DNA from: Bugulina stolonifera
Lineage: Eukaryota; Bryozoa; Gymnolaemata; Cheilostomatida; Bugulidae
Length of the DNA: 64,000 nt
Assembly: GCA_935421135.1 (NCBI GenBank)
Contig: OW285197.1
Span: forward strand, 3,555,850 to 3,619,849
Reading direction: 5' to 3'
Part shown: positions 1-10,947 of the stretch, in pieces
Numbering within the stretch: the first letter of the stretch is position 1
Layout: every line of letters starts with the position of its first letter
Notes under the pieces: model-generated
Told to the model about the DNA's origin: nothing
Databases searched by the model: none
Seen by the model: the letters and a program-made list of their open reading frames with translations, nothing else
Translations under genes and position numbers: made by a program

Positions 1-1120
1 TCTTCCAAGTCGAGAAATCTTCTCTTATGTCTTTTCTTCTCTTTCTTTTTACTCTTGGTAGTTCCATATCCAATACTCTCCCCTCCACAGATAATTTCCA
101 TCTCTCCGTAGCAAATCTTCATATTATAATCTCAATTTCCTCTCTCTGGCTTTGCTTCCCAGTCGTACTACATTCTGTACCTTTGGTATACCCCGAATGT
201 ACTCATTCCTAATCCTATCAAGTTCTGTCACTCCAATACAAACCTAAGCATGCGTAATCCCGACGTCTGGATCTCAGCCTCCTGGTCAGAGTCGCAGTCT
301 CCATATCGTATATGATTGTTAGTCAAACTGCTGTGTTATAGGTTCTCTTCGGGTTCCCTTTACCATTGCTGACTGCTTTTTATCGCATAATATGCCTGAT
401 ACTTTCTTCCATCAACACCAGCCAACTAGCCAACTTTTATTCTCTTTTATTACTTCTCCACGTTCCTCATTCTCTTGTACTGTTCAAGACTCATGATATC
501 TAAACTCTTTCACTTTTCTCAACCCACCCCCCCCCCCCCCCTTCCCTGTATTCTTATTGTGCCTCCACCTAAATCTCCATTGAAACACAAATTCTCTGTT
601 TTGGCTCTGCTTACTCATTCCCCTCCTCCCCAGTGTAAAGACCATGTTCCGGGGGCTCCTCTCTTACCTCATTGGCTAGCCTATCCATTGATATTGCAAA
701 TAAGAATGGGCTTAGCGTCAAGCCTTGGTCTAGACCCACTTTCATGTTGAAGCATTCCATCATACCCACTGCACTCCTTACCGATACTATATCTCCCTTG
801 TGCATATCCCGTATCACTATCACTATGCATCTCCAGTACACCAGATGATCGTAAACAGCGCCACATCTATTCACCTGGTACTCTGTCGTATGACTTTTCT
901 AAACCCACAAAACATGGAGTTCACTTTGTCTTTCTCTGTACTTCTCCATTACGATCCTTCAGACAAATATAGCATCTACTGTACTTCTTCCTTGCGTGAA
1001 GCCATACTGAGGTTAGGTAATCTCCACTAGTTCTCTCATCCTACTCTCCACAACCTTCTCTCACAATTTCATAGTGTGGCTCAACAACTTAAATACCTCT
1101 GCAATCCCCACAGCTCTGTA
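1..1120 (-). pseudogene. LINE reverse transcriptase remnant (left arm copy)
   Basis: This is the minus-strand mirror of the remnant at 6615-7830. In several frames it keeps pieces of a non-LTR retrotransposon reverse transcriptase: a short run like YDRVP, a block around VGLDQGLTLSPFLFAISMDR (about 611-874) and the end of the RT/thumb region near position 1. Stops and frameshifts break every frame, so it is dead. The 5' part of the LINE is missing. Recognition rests on recall of LINE RT motifs; the clade was not determined. Confidence 0.8.
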
Positions 1121-1887
1121 CACCTCCTTCGTTTTAAAAAAAATTGAGACTAGCACTTTTCTCCACTCTTTTCCACTCTTCTCCACTCTACTACTCTTGC
1201 TCATATACATCAAGTAGTCATATTAAAGGGATTTCCTGTGATTTGGTAGTTGTGTTGGTGCTTTTAAAAAATTCGCTTTGTGATCTGTGTGCTTATCATT
1301 TATTGCAATAAAACACACATCCTTGCGGCTGCATCTGTGTATTTTGTAACTGAGAGTGTCATTGAACAGCTACAACCATCCGTACACTACTCATACCCGA
1401 TATACATGTACATGTGTTATGAATTTCAGTTACAGAACGCCTATGGACGCAGGAAAAGCGCAAAGCTCTATTGAAGCTATGGACACCATGTCGGAAAATA
1501 AGGAAAAGAAGAAATTAGATAAATTAAACAAACGTGATTAGAAGAAGCGTAAGACATAACATAATGGCCTATCGGTCAATTCTTTCCAAAGAAGCACATG
1601 TAAGTTTATCAATATGTTGTGTGAAAAGGGTCAATTTTATGCTTGCAAAAAACTAAAATCTGTTGATTGTGATGACTAGTACTGTGAAAAGTATAGATTA
1701 AGAACCTATAAAGTATGGGGGAATAACAATTTTTCATCTATTCTTTTGTTGAAACTAAGCTTATCATAGAATCTACAGTGCACCTTATAATTTTCCGTTA
1801 CATTGAGATGTGCTGTTGCTGGCTCAAGCAATTTAATCATCATAGTTTGATTATATTACACCTAAATGTACATGTGGATCAGTAATA
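1121..1887. other. Non-coding arm sequence
   Basis: AT-rich palindrome arm between the LINE remnant and the inserted transposon. It has a short tandem of TTTTCCACTC-like units near 1160-1195. Short open frames at 1280-1541 are mirrored in the other arm but show no recognisable domain. I see no gene. Confidence 0.6.
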
Positions 1888-3379
1888 TCGCTGGCTGAGT
1901 TCTCAAATCAGCTATCTGGCCAAAACTAAAAAAATGAGTTTTTGTGCTCAACATGTCTCTTGGTACACCTGCTACGTGTGGCAAAGAAATTTTGATTCTG
2001 TCAGCTTTAGTTACTGAGATCTCAGTTCCCATTTCAGCTATCTGTGCAGCAATATCCAATGTAGGTTTATTCTCAAACCAGCTATCTGGCTCATGACCAA
2101 TAACTGCAGTGATTGACTAATCACATATTATGGCATTGCGCAATACTACATGTATCTTTTGTTACAACTGGTCTAGTGAAACAAGTTGAATAAAATGGAG
2201 GGAAATTTGAGTACTAAGAATAAGAGAATTTGCTTTGATGATGGTTTAGATTTGCTCAATATTGTTAACACTTCAATGTAAGCTTTACTATTACATTTTG
2301 TATGTAAAATACTTGATGCTAAGCTCATCTGTAAAAATGTATTACATGTAATATATTATGAGCCACTGCCTGAAAGTATCAGCAGGAGTAATATAACTAC
2401 ACTGTATGTTCAATACTGTTCTTGTACTGCTTGATGCTCTACACTACTGCATTCAGATACAGATGACATGTTGTAGTTTACCACTTGCAAGTGCACTTAT
2501 CATTTTACTGAAGAAAATAATGGCAGAGCACCCAACCACCAAGCACATCCTACTTTGGAGTGATAGTAGCGTACCTCAAAATTGAAATAGCCATGTGTCC
2601 TATGCTCTCAAGTCCTTCATAAAACAGAATGGGCAATATTGCTGCCAATAACCCAAAAAATTCTGTGAGCCTGGTCATAGCACTACCCAGGAGATAGACA
2701 CTGTACACAGTATTATTGAGAGCGCATTGCAGCCGAGATATCTTCAGTCTGTTATCACTCGCATCATTCACATCAAACTCCATAAAATTCCAATGAGTGT
2801 CACATTACTGAAAAATTCTGACATTAATAAATTTAGCCAATGTGCACCAGGGAGCAAGTTCTCTTTGGCCAAGAAAAAAAGGAGCGAAAACTGTCATATT
2901 GGCACGGAAACTGTCATATTCATATTGCTCATCTAGACCGGAACTATTTCGAGTTCAATATTCTGATTAGGGTGGTTCTACTGTGGAACATGAGATGCTG
3001 AATCTATAATAAACTCTCAGTGAACATGTAGTGCAACTAGCTGTATTGTTGAGGAACTCATTTCAAGTGTAACATACTTGTTGTTTCATCATTGCTCTAC
3101 AAATAAACTGTTTTTAGCCAGATAGCTGTTTTGAGAATTAACAATATTTGTGTTCAAATGGACTATGTGGTTTTAATTACTTGAACTTATGCTAATTAGA
3201 AATAATAAAATTATAATATTATTGTGCAACTATGTAGTGTAGACACCAATAATGATATAATAACCATCTGCCCTGTCTAAAAGTAATAGGTGCCTAATTA
3301 TGGCAATTCAAAAATTCAACTTCAAATTGCCAACATTTGAGTTTAGCCCAGATAGCTGATTTGAGAACTAAGCCAGCGA
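1888..3379. mobile_element. 1.49-kb non-autonomous DNA transposon with TIRs, left arm only
   Basis: The ends are inverted repeats of about 33 bp (1888-1920 and 3347-3379, about two mismatches) beginning TCGCTGGCT. The same site in the right arm (about 5846-5857) is uninterrupted. Comparing filled and empty sites gives a duplicated TA, or equally ATAT if the ends are taken as 1889/3378, because the target is palindromic. Extra internal copies of the subterminal motif TCAAAYCAGCTATCTGGC occur at about 2072 and, inverted, at 3117. No transposase is visible, so it must have been moved in trans. A TA duplication fits Tc1/mariner, but the TIR itself is not one I recognise. Confidence 0.9.
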
Positions 3380-4500
3380 TATCTATCTAGCTACAATGTA
3401 CCTATGCATCTAGACAATTTATTTGTGTACATGTATGTGTACATGTACATGTACAGTGTGGTTCCTCATAACTTTTGATTATTTTAGGCTGAATGGAAAC
3501 TGGTGGATGCTGTAACTGACCTCATGACTGGATTATATTGTTAAGTGAATTATTTTTTATTCTATTTGTGAATGCAGTTATATGGTTCAAGTAATACTGT
3601 AATAGTGTATTTCATTTCTAATTCATTTTGCTGTCTCTATAACTTCTTTTTTATTTTTGCACATATATTGTGTGGTCCTTCAAAACAAAGTAGTTCAAAC
3701 AATAGTTTTGTGCTAGATATTACAATTGTTTAAACGTGTTTGACTCAAAATATAACAGGTTATAATAAAATGAATTTGTGGTGTTTTATTACAATGATGG
3801 GGAATACATGTACGTAAAAAGATACAGTTTATCTAGCAAATTACAACAAAGAAATTGTATAACAAAGTATCACTAAACTAGGCACACCTTATTCAAAATA
3901 AAATATCTTGGAAGATAAATTTAAGGACCATGTTGTAAAGTAGCTTTCTTTGACATGCTTATATCACACTCATAAAAAACACAATACTTTGGTTATAAGG
4001 AGAATAAAAACAAATATAGCTATTACACAATTCTCTGCTATAGTAGCTAGGTTGTGCCCATCAAAAAGGATACTGGAAAAAAATGTTTATTCATTGTACG
4101 GTACCTGTACATGTGTTAAACTAATTGGGAAGAGTATCGAACCAAATTTCCACTACCAAGTAAGGGCATCTCAATTTGGCCTTGGTTGATTCTTTCTTGC
4201 GTTTCTAAGCGAGATAATTATAATTGATAATCTGAGGCCATAATATGGCAAGCCAATCTGAATGAAAGTGAAATAATTTACATTGTCACAGAATTGTAAA
4301 AGCAAGGAGATGAGCCATGATTGTCAATTTAACTCATTCCACCTAATCCTTGAAAATTGAGCGTTTCAATGAAAAATATAAATTACTTCATAAAGAATCC
4401 AACTATTGCATGATGTAATTGGTGGTAAAAGTATATTAACATTTCAAGTTGTCTGCTCTTTGAAGTTTCTTTTTGTGTAAAGATTTCACAAGTAATGGGG
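3380..4500. other. Non-coding arm sequence
   Basis: AT-rich arm DNA with TACATGTA-type runs at 3425-3455. A 79-codon open frame at 3950-4189 is copied exactly at 5044-5283 in the other arm, but its composition is low-complexity and no domain is visible. I do not call it a gene. Confidence 0.6.
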
Positions 4501-4732
4501 CTTATTATATATAATATATATAATATATAATGAACCCACAGGTTAGGAATATACGATACCACTTAACTCAGGAATTCATAAAAGCCCCATAATCAAGTAG
4601 TTGTATGTATATATATATATATATACATACAACTACTTGATTATGGGGCTTTTATGAATTCCTGAGTTAAGTGGTATCGTATATTCCTAACCTGTGGGTT
4701 CATTATATATTATATATATTATATATAATAAG
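4501..4732. repeat. Palindrome centre with AT-repeat flanks
   Basis: The axis sits in a (TA)n core (about 4606-4627), flanked symmetrically by CATACAACTACTTG. On each side lies a module ending in AAGCCCCATAAT, then a second TA-rich tract (4504-4531 and 4702-4729). The module resembles a block at 23310-23345, and GCCCCATAAT recurs in the 80-bp satellite. The whole core could extrude as a cruciform. Confidence 0.85.
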
Positions 4733-7700
4733 CCCCATTACTTGTGAAATCTTTACACAAAAAGAAACTTCAAAGAGCAGACAACTTGAAATGTTAATAT
4801 ACTTTTACCACCAATTACATCATGCAATAATTGGGTTCCTTATAAAGTAATTTATATTTTTCATTGAAACGCTCAATTTTCAAGGATTAGGTGGAATGAG
4901 TTAAATTGACAATCATGGCTCATCTCCTTGCTTTTACAATTCTGTGACAATGTAAATTATTTCACTTTCATTCAGATTGGCTTGCCATATTATGGCCTCA
5001 GATTATCAATTATAATTATCTCGCTTAGAAACGCAAGAAAGAATCAACCAAGGCCAAATTGAGATGCCCTTACTTGGTAGTGGAAATTTGGTTCGATACT
5101 CTTCCCAATTAGTTTAACACATGTACAGGTACCGTACAATGAATAAACATTTTTTTCCAGTATCCTTTTTGATGGGCACAACCTAGCTACTATAGCAGAG
5201 AATTGTGTAATAGCTATATTTGTTTTTATTCTCCTTATAACCAAAGTATTGTGTTTTTTATGAGTGTGATATAAGCATGTCAAAGAAAGCTACTTTACAA
5301 CATGGTCCTTAAATTTATCTTCCAAGATATTTTATTTTGAATAAGGTGTGCCTAGTTTAGTGATACTTTGTTATACAATTTCTTTGTTGTAATTTGCTAG
5401 ATAAACTGTATCTTTTTACGTACATGTATTCCCCATCATTGTAATAAAACACCACAAATTCATTTTATTATAACCTGTTATATTTTGAGTCAAACACGTT
5501 TAAACAATTGTAATATCTAGCACAAAACTATTGTTTGAACTACTTTGTTTTGAAGGACCACACAATATATGTGCAAAAAATAAAAAAGAAGTTATAGAGA
5601 CAGCAAAATGAATTAGAAATGAAATACACTATTACAGTATTACTTGAACCATATAACAGCATTCACAAATAGAATAAAAAATAATTCACTTAACAATATA
5701 ATCCAGTCATGAGGTCAGTTACAGCATCCACCAGTTTCCATTCAGCCTAAAATAATCAAAAGTTATGAGGAACCACACTGTACATGTACATGTACACATA
5801 CATGTACACAAATAAATTGTCTAGATGCATAGGTACATTGTAGCTAGATAGATATTACTGATCCACATGTACATTTAGGTGTAATATAATCAAACTATGA
5901 TGATTAAATTGCTTGAGCCAGCAACAGCACATGTCAATGTAACGGAAAATTATAAGGTGCACTGTAGATTCTATGATAAGCTTAGTTTCAACAAAAGAAT
6001 AGATGAAAAATTGTTATTCCCCCATACTTTATAGGTTCTTAATCTATACTTTTCACAGTACTAGTCATCACAATCAACAGATTTTAGTTTTTTGCAAGCA
6101 TAAAATTGACCCTTTTCACACAACATATTGATAAACTTACATGTGCTTCTTTGGAAAGAATTGACCGATAGGCCATTATGTTATGTCTTACGCTTCTTCT
6201 AATCACGTTTGTTTAATTTATCTAATTTCTTCTTTTCCTTATTTTCCGACATGGTGTCCATAGCTTCAATAGAGCTTTGCGCTTTTCCTGCGTACATAGG
6301 CGTTCTGTAACTGAAATTCATAACACATGTACATGTATATCGGGTATGAGTAGTGTACGGATGGTTGTAGCTGTTCAATGACACTCTCAGTTACAAAATA
6401 CACAGATGCAGCCGCAAGGATGTGTGTTTTATTGCAATAACTGATAAGCACACAGATCACAAAGCGAATTTTTTTAAAAGCACCAACACAACTACCAAAT
6501 CACAGGAAATCCCTTTAATATGACTACTTGATGTATATGAGCAAGAGTAGTAGAGTGGAGAAGAGTGGAAAAGAGTGGAGAAAAGTGCTAGTCTCAATTT
6601 TTTTTAAAACAAAGGAGGTGTACAGAGCTGTGGGGATTGCAGAGGTATTTAAGTTGTTGAGCCACACTATGAAATTGTGAGAGAAGGTTGTGGAGAGTAG
6701 GATGAGAGAACTAGTGGAGATTACCTAACCTCAGTATGGCTTCACGCAAGGAAGAAGTACAGTAGATGCTATATTTGTCTGAAGGATCGTAATGGAGAAG
6801 TACAGAGAAAGACAAAGTGAACTCCATGTTTTGTGGGTTTAGAAAAGTCATACGACAGAGTACCAGGTGAATAGATGTGGCGCTGTTTACGATCATCTGG
6901 TGTACTGGAGATGCATAGTGATAGTGATACGGGATATGCACAAGGGAGATATAGTATCGGTAAGGAGTGCAGTGGGTATGATGGAATGCTTCAACATGAA
7001 AGTGGGTCTAGACCAAGGCTTGACGCTAAGCCCATTCTTATTTGCAATATCAATGGATAGGCTAGCCAATGAGGTAAGAGAGGAGCCCCCGGAACATGGT
7101 CTTTACACTGGGGAGGAGGGGAATGAGTAAGCAGAGCCAAAACAGAGAATTTGTGTTTCAATGGAGATTTAGGTGGAGGCACAATAAGAATACAGGGAAG
7201 GGGGGGGGGTGGGTTGAGAAAAGTGAAAGAGTTTAGATATCATGAGTCTTGAACAGTACAAGAGAATGAGGAACGTGGAGAAGTAATAAAAGAGAATAAA
7301 AGTTGGCTAGTTGGCTGGTGTTGATGGAAGAAAGTATCAGGCATATTATGCGATAAAAAGCAGTCAGCAATGGTAAAGGGAACCCGAAGAGAACCTATAA
7401 CACAGCAGTTTGACTAACAATCATATACGATATGGAGACTGCGACTCTGACCAGGAGGCTGAGATCCAGACGTCGGGATTACGCATGCTTAGGTTTGTAT
7501 TGGAGTGACAGAACTTGATAGGATTAGGAATGAGTACATTCGGGGTATAGCAAAGGTACAGAATGTAGTACGACTGGGAAGCAAAGCCAGAGAGAGGAAA
7601 TTGAGATTATAATATGAAGATTTGCTACGGAGAGATGGAAATTATCTGTGGAGGGGAGAGTATTGGATATGGAACTACCAAGAGTAAGAAGAAAGAGAAG

Positions 7701-7735
7701 AAAAGACATAAGAGAAGATTGCTCGACTTGGAAGA
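4617..7735. repeat. Right arm of the giant palindrome
   Basis: This is the reverse complement of 1-4616 without the 1888-3379 insertion. Position 7735 pairs with position 1, so the arm may extend further right, but its partner lies outside the window. Single-base differences from the left arm (for example near 1807/5933) and the missing insertion show the two arms are not literal copies of one molecule. They are either an old inverted duplication that has diverged slightly, or two haplotypes joined in assembly. Confidence 0.97.
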
Positions 7736-7830
7736 TTTAGAAACAACAGGTGTTACGGAAAACGAGGCTAATAACAGAATTAAATGGGGGGAATCATCTG
7801 TTGTGGTGACCCTGAATAGGAAAAGCCAAA
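6615..7830 (+). pseudogene. LINE reverse transcriptase remnant (right arm copy and continuation)
   Basis: In broken frames this keeps, in order: an RT N-terminal region ending with SHTMK (about 6620-6680); a run with YDRVP near 6850; VGLDQGLTLSPFLFAISMDR (about 7000-7065); a thumb/connection region; a block like RMLRF..RNEYIRG near 7480-7545; and a C-terminal basic tail near 7690-7830. These match the order of LINE reverse transcriptases. The catalytic FADD box is absent, replaced by unrelated sequence after 7085. The part past 7735 lies beyond the known palindrome arm. Confidence 0.8.
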
Positions 7831-7859
7831 AGAACGAAGAATATGAGCAAGAGAATTCT

Positions 7860-8836
7860 TTACTGAGTAAACTGCAATCATGAAAAAAGGTAGGACCTGA
7901 ACATATCCTACCGGGCCTGGTTGGTCCTGGAAGGAGAGCAGCTTTTGACGGAGCTTTCTAATAAAATCTTAAGAAGTGAGACCATGCCAGAAAAGTGGCA
8001 ACAAAGTGTGTTGGTCTTAATTAATAAGAGCGAAGAGGGAAACCAGAGTGTGAAAACTATCTGGGTATCAAGCTATCTAGTCACACAAGAAGAATATGAG
8101 AAAGGGTGCTTGATGAAAGGATGGTGCAAAGTGTTATTGTCAACGACCAGTAGCTTGGCTTCATGCCAGGGAATGGTCTGCAGAACCTTGGTTTGCAAGA
8201 AATACAAATGTAATGTAGATTACGTCATTGCACAAGATCGACTAAGATGCAGCAGCCTCATGTGAGAGAAGAGCAGTATATGTGTAAGAACAGTGTTACA
8301 GCAATTAGAAAAGTTATAGGAAAAATGGTTTCTTTCTTTTTGGGAGTAGGTTTACAATGTACATCATGGATCAGCATTGATTCTCTTTTCATTCGCATGA
8401 GTACCCTTACTGAACAACCGATCAAAGAAGCACTGTGAACAATGTTGTTCGCTTATGAAGTAGGGCTGTGTGAGAAATCCAGAGAAAATTTACTTAATGA
8501 CACTGAGAATTGAAGAGGATAACTAAAGAAAGGTATGAGTATATATATGCAGAATCAGGCCAGTATGTGCTTCAAAGACAAAAGAGACCCAGAAAAAATG
8601 TTGCTGGAAGGAGTGGAGTTGCCTAAAGTAGAAAATGTCAAATACCTGGGTTGTCTACAACAAAGTGATGAAAACTTTATTAGAAGAATAAAAACAAAGA
8701 GTTAGCCTAGTGGAAATCATTGAAGAAAGTTTCAGGAGTATTGTGAGAAAGAAGAATAGCATCGAAACTCAAGGGAAAGATTTACCAAGTTGCTGTGAGA
8801 CCATCTATGATGTATGGGCTAGTGTATTGGGAGCTA
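7860..8836 (+). pseudogene. Second LINE remnant, 5' part
   Basis: Frame-shifted reverse transcriptase follows directly behind the first LINE in the same orientation. Recognisable pieces are LTELSNKILRSETMPEKWQQ (about 7930-8005), an LFAYE-like relic of the LFADD catalytic box near 8445, VELPKVENVKYLGCL near 8610-8655, and a GKIYQVAVRPSMMYGL block at about 8775-8820. The sequence resumes at 10948, so element A (8837-10942) was inserted into it. Several frameshifts and stops make it non-functional. Confidence 0.8.
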
Positions 8837-9017
8837 GGTAAGAGCACTAAGGCTAAGGGGATAGGTAAGATTATAAGGATAGCTTGAAGATAGCTGAGAG
8901 ATAGCTGGAGACTTAAGAAGGGGACACTTCATGGTTGTGAGTGAATGAGAGAGGTAGAGGAGACAGACTAACAGTACAGAGGAAAGATATATTGAACTGG
9001 TGAGTACAGGCATTACA
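8837..9017 (+). repeat. 5' LTR of element A
   Basis: 181 bp, from GGTAAGAGC to GCATTACA. Differences from the 3' copy are about six substitutions in 181 sites, so the insertion is older than element B. The ends lack canonical TG...CA, so the borders were set from the repeat limits and flanking target sequence. Confidence 0.88.
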
Positions 9018-9036
9018 TGGTGTCAGAAGTGGGATC
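9018..9036 (+). promoter_or_regulatory. Primer-binding-site-like sequence of element A
   Basis: TGGTGTCAGAAGTGGGATC follows immediately after the 5' LTR. A TGG start is what a site complementary to a tRNA CCA end should show. I did not assign the tRNA. Confidence 0.6.
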
Positions 9037-9181
9037 ATTGAATAATACACAGGTTACAGTAGAACACAGAAAGGTGGGATAAGTTATAGATCTGTACCTA
9101 GACAAGTCATAGGCCTGATAGGAAATTTTTTCAGCGTTTAATTCAAATTAAAGTAAAGGGTTAAGTTCAGGTAATATAAAC

Positions 9182-9703
9182 ATGGCTACAAGAGGAGATA
9201 AACATAGTGCAAGGGATGGGTTATCAGTAGAGGATTGGCAGAAGTTTATCAAACGTTTTGAGATACAAATGGCATTTCATGACTTCAAGACAACTGGGGC
9301 AGCAGATGAACCAGCCAAGATAGCTATAATAGAACACAAGAAGGGCTGTATGCTACTTGATAGATTAGGGGAACAGGGGTTTGAGATATACAATGAATGG
9401 AATATAGCGGTTAATGAAGTAAGGTACACAGACACCAAACAACGATTCGATGAACACTTTAAGGGGAAGGGGCATGCGGTTAGGAACATGGACAGCTTTT
9501 TCACCTGTAGGCAGAGGGAGGATGAGGATTTCACAGGGTACATCGCTAGGCTTAATACGATAGTTAAAGGGTGCGAGCTAGGGGCACTAGAAAATAAATT
9601 AATTCTGCATAGGGCTTTAGCGGGGACCACAAACGACGCAGTTAGGGTACAAGTGTTGAATGAAATGGCCAAAGGGGATGGGGGAATAGACTATGGGCAA
9701 TGA
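9182..9703 (+). pseudogene. Element A gag, capsid part
   Basis: The 173-codon frame starts MATRGDKHSARDG at the first ATG after the leader. It is acidic/basic and helical with no membrane segment. A motif CRQREDEDFTGYIARL resembles the capsid region of gypsy-like Gag, where a similar Q..E....Y...L pattern is common. The frame ends at a TGA that overlaps the start of the next frame (ATGA), a -1 shift. The sense runs on across the junction (IKLGKDIETA), so a one-base indel in an originally continuous gag is the simplest reading; programmed frameshifting is possible but unsupported. Confidence 0.75.
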
Positions 9704-10206
9704 TAAAGCTAGGAAAGGACATTGAAACAGCCATGAAGAATGCGGATTACATGAGGAATCCGGGTACGAGCCCAAATGATCCAGAGGAGGAGTGGGTAGG
9801 CATTCATAGGGAGGGACAAGGGCTTAGGCGCAGAAAGGACGAGAGACACCAAGCAGGCTCTCCACCTAGACCACAAAGACAACCCTTTAGGAGGGTTAGC
9901 CCAAAGAGGAGTCAGGACATGACATGCTACAATTGTGGGAAGCTAGGGCACTTCACTAGGGAATGTAGAAAAAGGGGGAACGATGCCTGTTTCAAATGTG
10001 GGGGTAGAGGACATTACGCTAGAGAATGCAGGGAATCTCAGAGAACTAAGCAGGGGCAGGATAAAACAAAATATATGGGGTCTCCAGGAAGGGAGTTAAG
10101 ATGCTACAAGTGCGAGGGCAAAGGGCACATGTCACGGGAATGTCCTTCAAAAATCCCTAGGGCTAGGGAAGTAAGGGAAGTGGACAGTGATTCAGACTCG
10201 GTATGA
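9700..10206 (+). pseudogene. Element A nucleocapsid with three CCHC zinc knuckles
   Basis: This 168-codon frame has three CX2CX4HX4C knuckles: CYNCGKLGHFTREC (about residues 77-90), CFKCGGRGHYAREC and CYKCEGKGHMSREC. They are preceded by an Arg/Pro-rich stretch, and both fit RNA packaging. It ends in TGA at 10204, followed by CTA, and the protease region continues in the same frame. The CCHC pattern is direct evidence for a retroelement Gag. Confidence 0.85.
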
Positions 10207-10212
10207 CTATTC

Positions 10213-10602
10213 GTGGGAAAATGTGGGACTGATATTAAGGACGACGATGAATTCGAACATGATTTACAGGTAAATGGAAAAATAATAAGGTTTTTGGATG
10301 ACACAGGTGCTGACATATCTGTACTAACAGTAGGGTCAGCGAAAAGTTTAGGGTTGAGGCTAGAGAATTCAAAGAAGAGGGTGAGGGGAGCAGGAAATAA
10401 TAGGTTGAAGGTGGTGGGAGCGGTAGAAGTAGAATTGAGAAATGGGGGTAGGGCAGTTAAAACAAAGGTTTACGTTATCGAAGGGGCTACCAGGAACCTA
10501 GTCGGTAGGAAGGAAATTAGGAAGTTGAATTTGCTAGCAGAAGTGAATAGGATCACACTGAGGGATGTCGAAAAAGGATTCTCATCACTTTTTAAGGGCT
10601 AG
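10213..10602 (+). pseudogene. Element A aspartic protease region
   Basis: This is in frame with the nucleocapsid and separated from it only by the TGA at 10204. It carries a retropepsin active-site run FLDDTGADIS (about residues 29-38 of this frame) after VNGKIIR, as in gypsy-like proteases. The frame ends at a TAG (10600), again with in-frame continuation, so this copy has point-mutation stops. The open frame here begins at a GTG; a separate initiation is unlikely. Confidence 0.8.
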
Positions 10603-10608
10603 GGTAAG

Positions 10609-10761
10609 ATGCCGGTAAAATATAAAATTGATTTGAAAGAAGGGGCAAGACCATTTTGTTTGGGCGTCCCACGAAAGGTGGCGGCAGGACTAGAGGAACA
10701 GGTTAAGGCAGAACAACAGAGAATGGTAAAGGAGGGAGTTATTACTCAAGTAGACAGGCCA
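10609..10761 (+). pseudogene. Element A truncated reverse transcriptase start
   Basis: About 50 codons resemble the N-terminal edge of gypsy RT: YKIDLKEGARPF, then VPRKV, then a MVKEGVITQVDRP block. Directly after VDRPG the sequence becomes the 3' LTR. All catalytic RT, RNase H and integrase domains are therefore deleted. The junction reads CCAGGTAAGAGC. Confidence 0.8.
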
Positions 10762-10942
10762 GGTAAGAGCACTAAGGCTAAGGGGATAGGTAAGATTATA
10801 AGGATAGCTTGGAGATAGCTGAAAGATAGCTGTAGACTTAAGAAGGGGACACTTTATGGTTGAGAGTGAATGAGAGAGGTAGAGGAGACAGACTAACAGT
10901 ACAGAGGAAAGATATATTAAACTGGTGAGTACAGGCATTACA
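10762..10942 (+). repeat. 3' LTR of element A
   Basis: 181 bp and colinear with 8837-9017. It abuts the truncated RT with no recognisable polypurine tract, so the deletion that removed pol also removed the normal 3' internal end. Confidence 0.88.
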
Positions 10943-10947
10943 GGCTA

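Larger units (their letters stand above)
1..4616. repeat. Left arm of a giant palindrome
   Basis: The sequence from 1 to 4616 reappears reverse-complemented at 4617-7735. The symmetry axis lies between 4616 and 4617, inside an AT alternation, with no spacer. The left arm runs off the window start, so its true length is unknown. It is about 1.49 kb longer than the right arm because of a transposon at 1888-3379. Apart from that, differences are scattered single bases and a longer poly-C tract at about 528-541. The arms contain LINE fragments and non-coding AT-rich DNA. Confidence 0.97.
8837..10942 (+). mobile_element. Element A: internally deleted gypsy-like LTR retrotransposon
   Basis: This 2106-bp element is bounded by 181-bp direct repeats (8837-9017 and 10762-10942) that differ at about 6 sites. 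It contains gag, zinc knuckles, protease and only the first residues of reverse transcriptase. RNase H and integrase are absent. Flanking GCTA (8833-8836 and 10944-10947), or a 5-bp AGCTA/GGCTA with one mismatch, is the likely target duplication within the LINE. A TGG-starting primer-binding-like site follows the left LTR. It is non-autonomous and shows coding decay. Confidence 0.9.

Noticed and set aside
3950..4189. 79-codon frame conserved in both palindrome arms
   Set aside because: Its conservation only reflects the inverted duplication. The composition is random-like with no domain.
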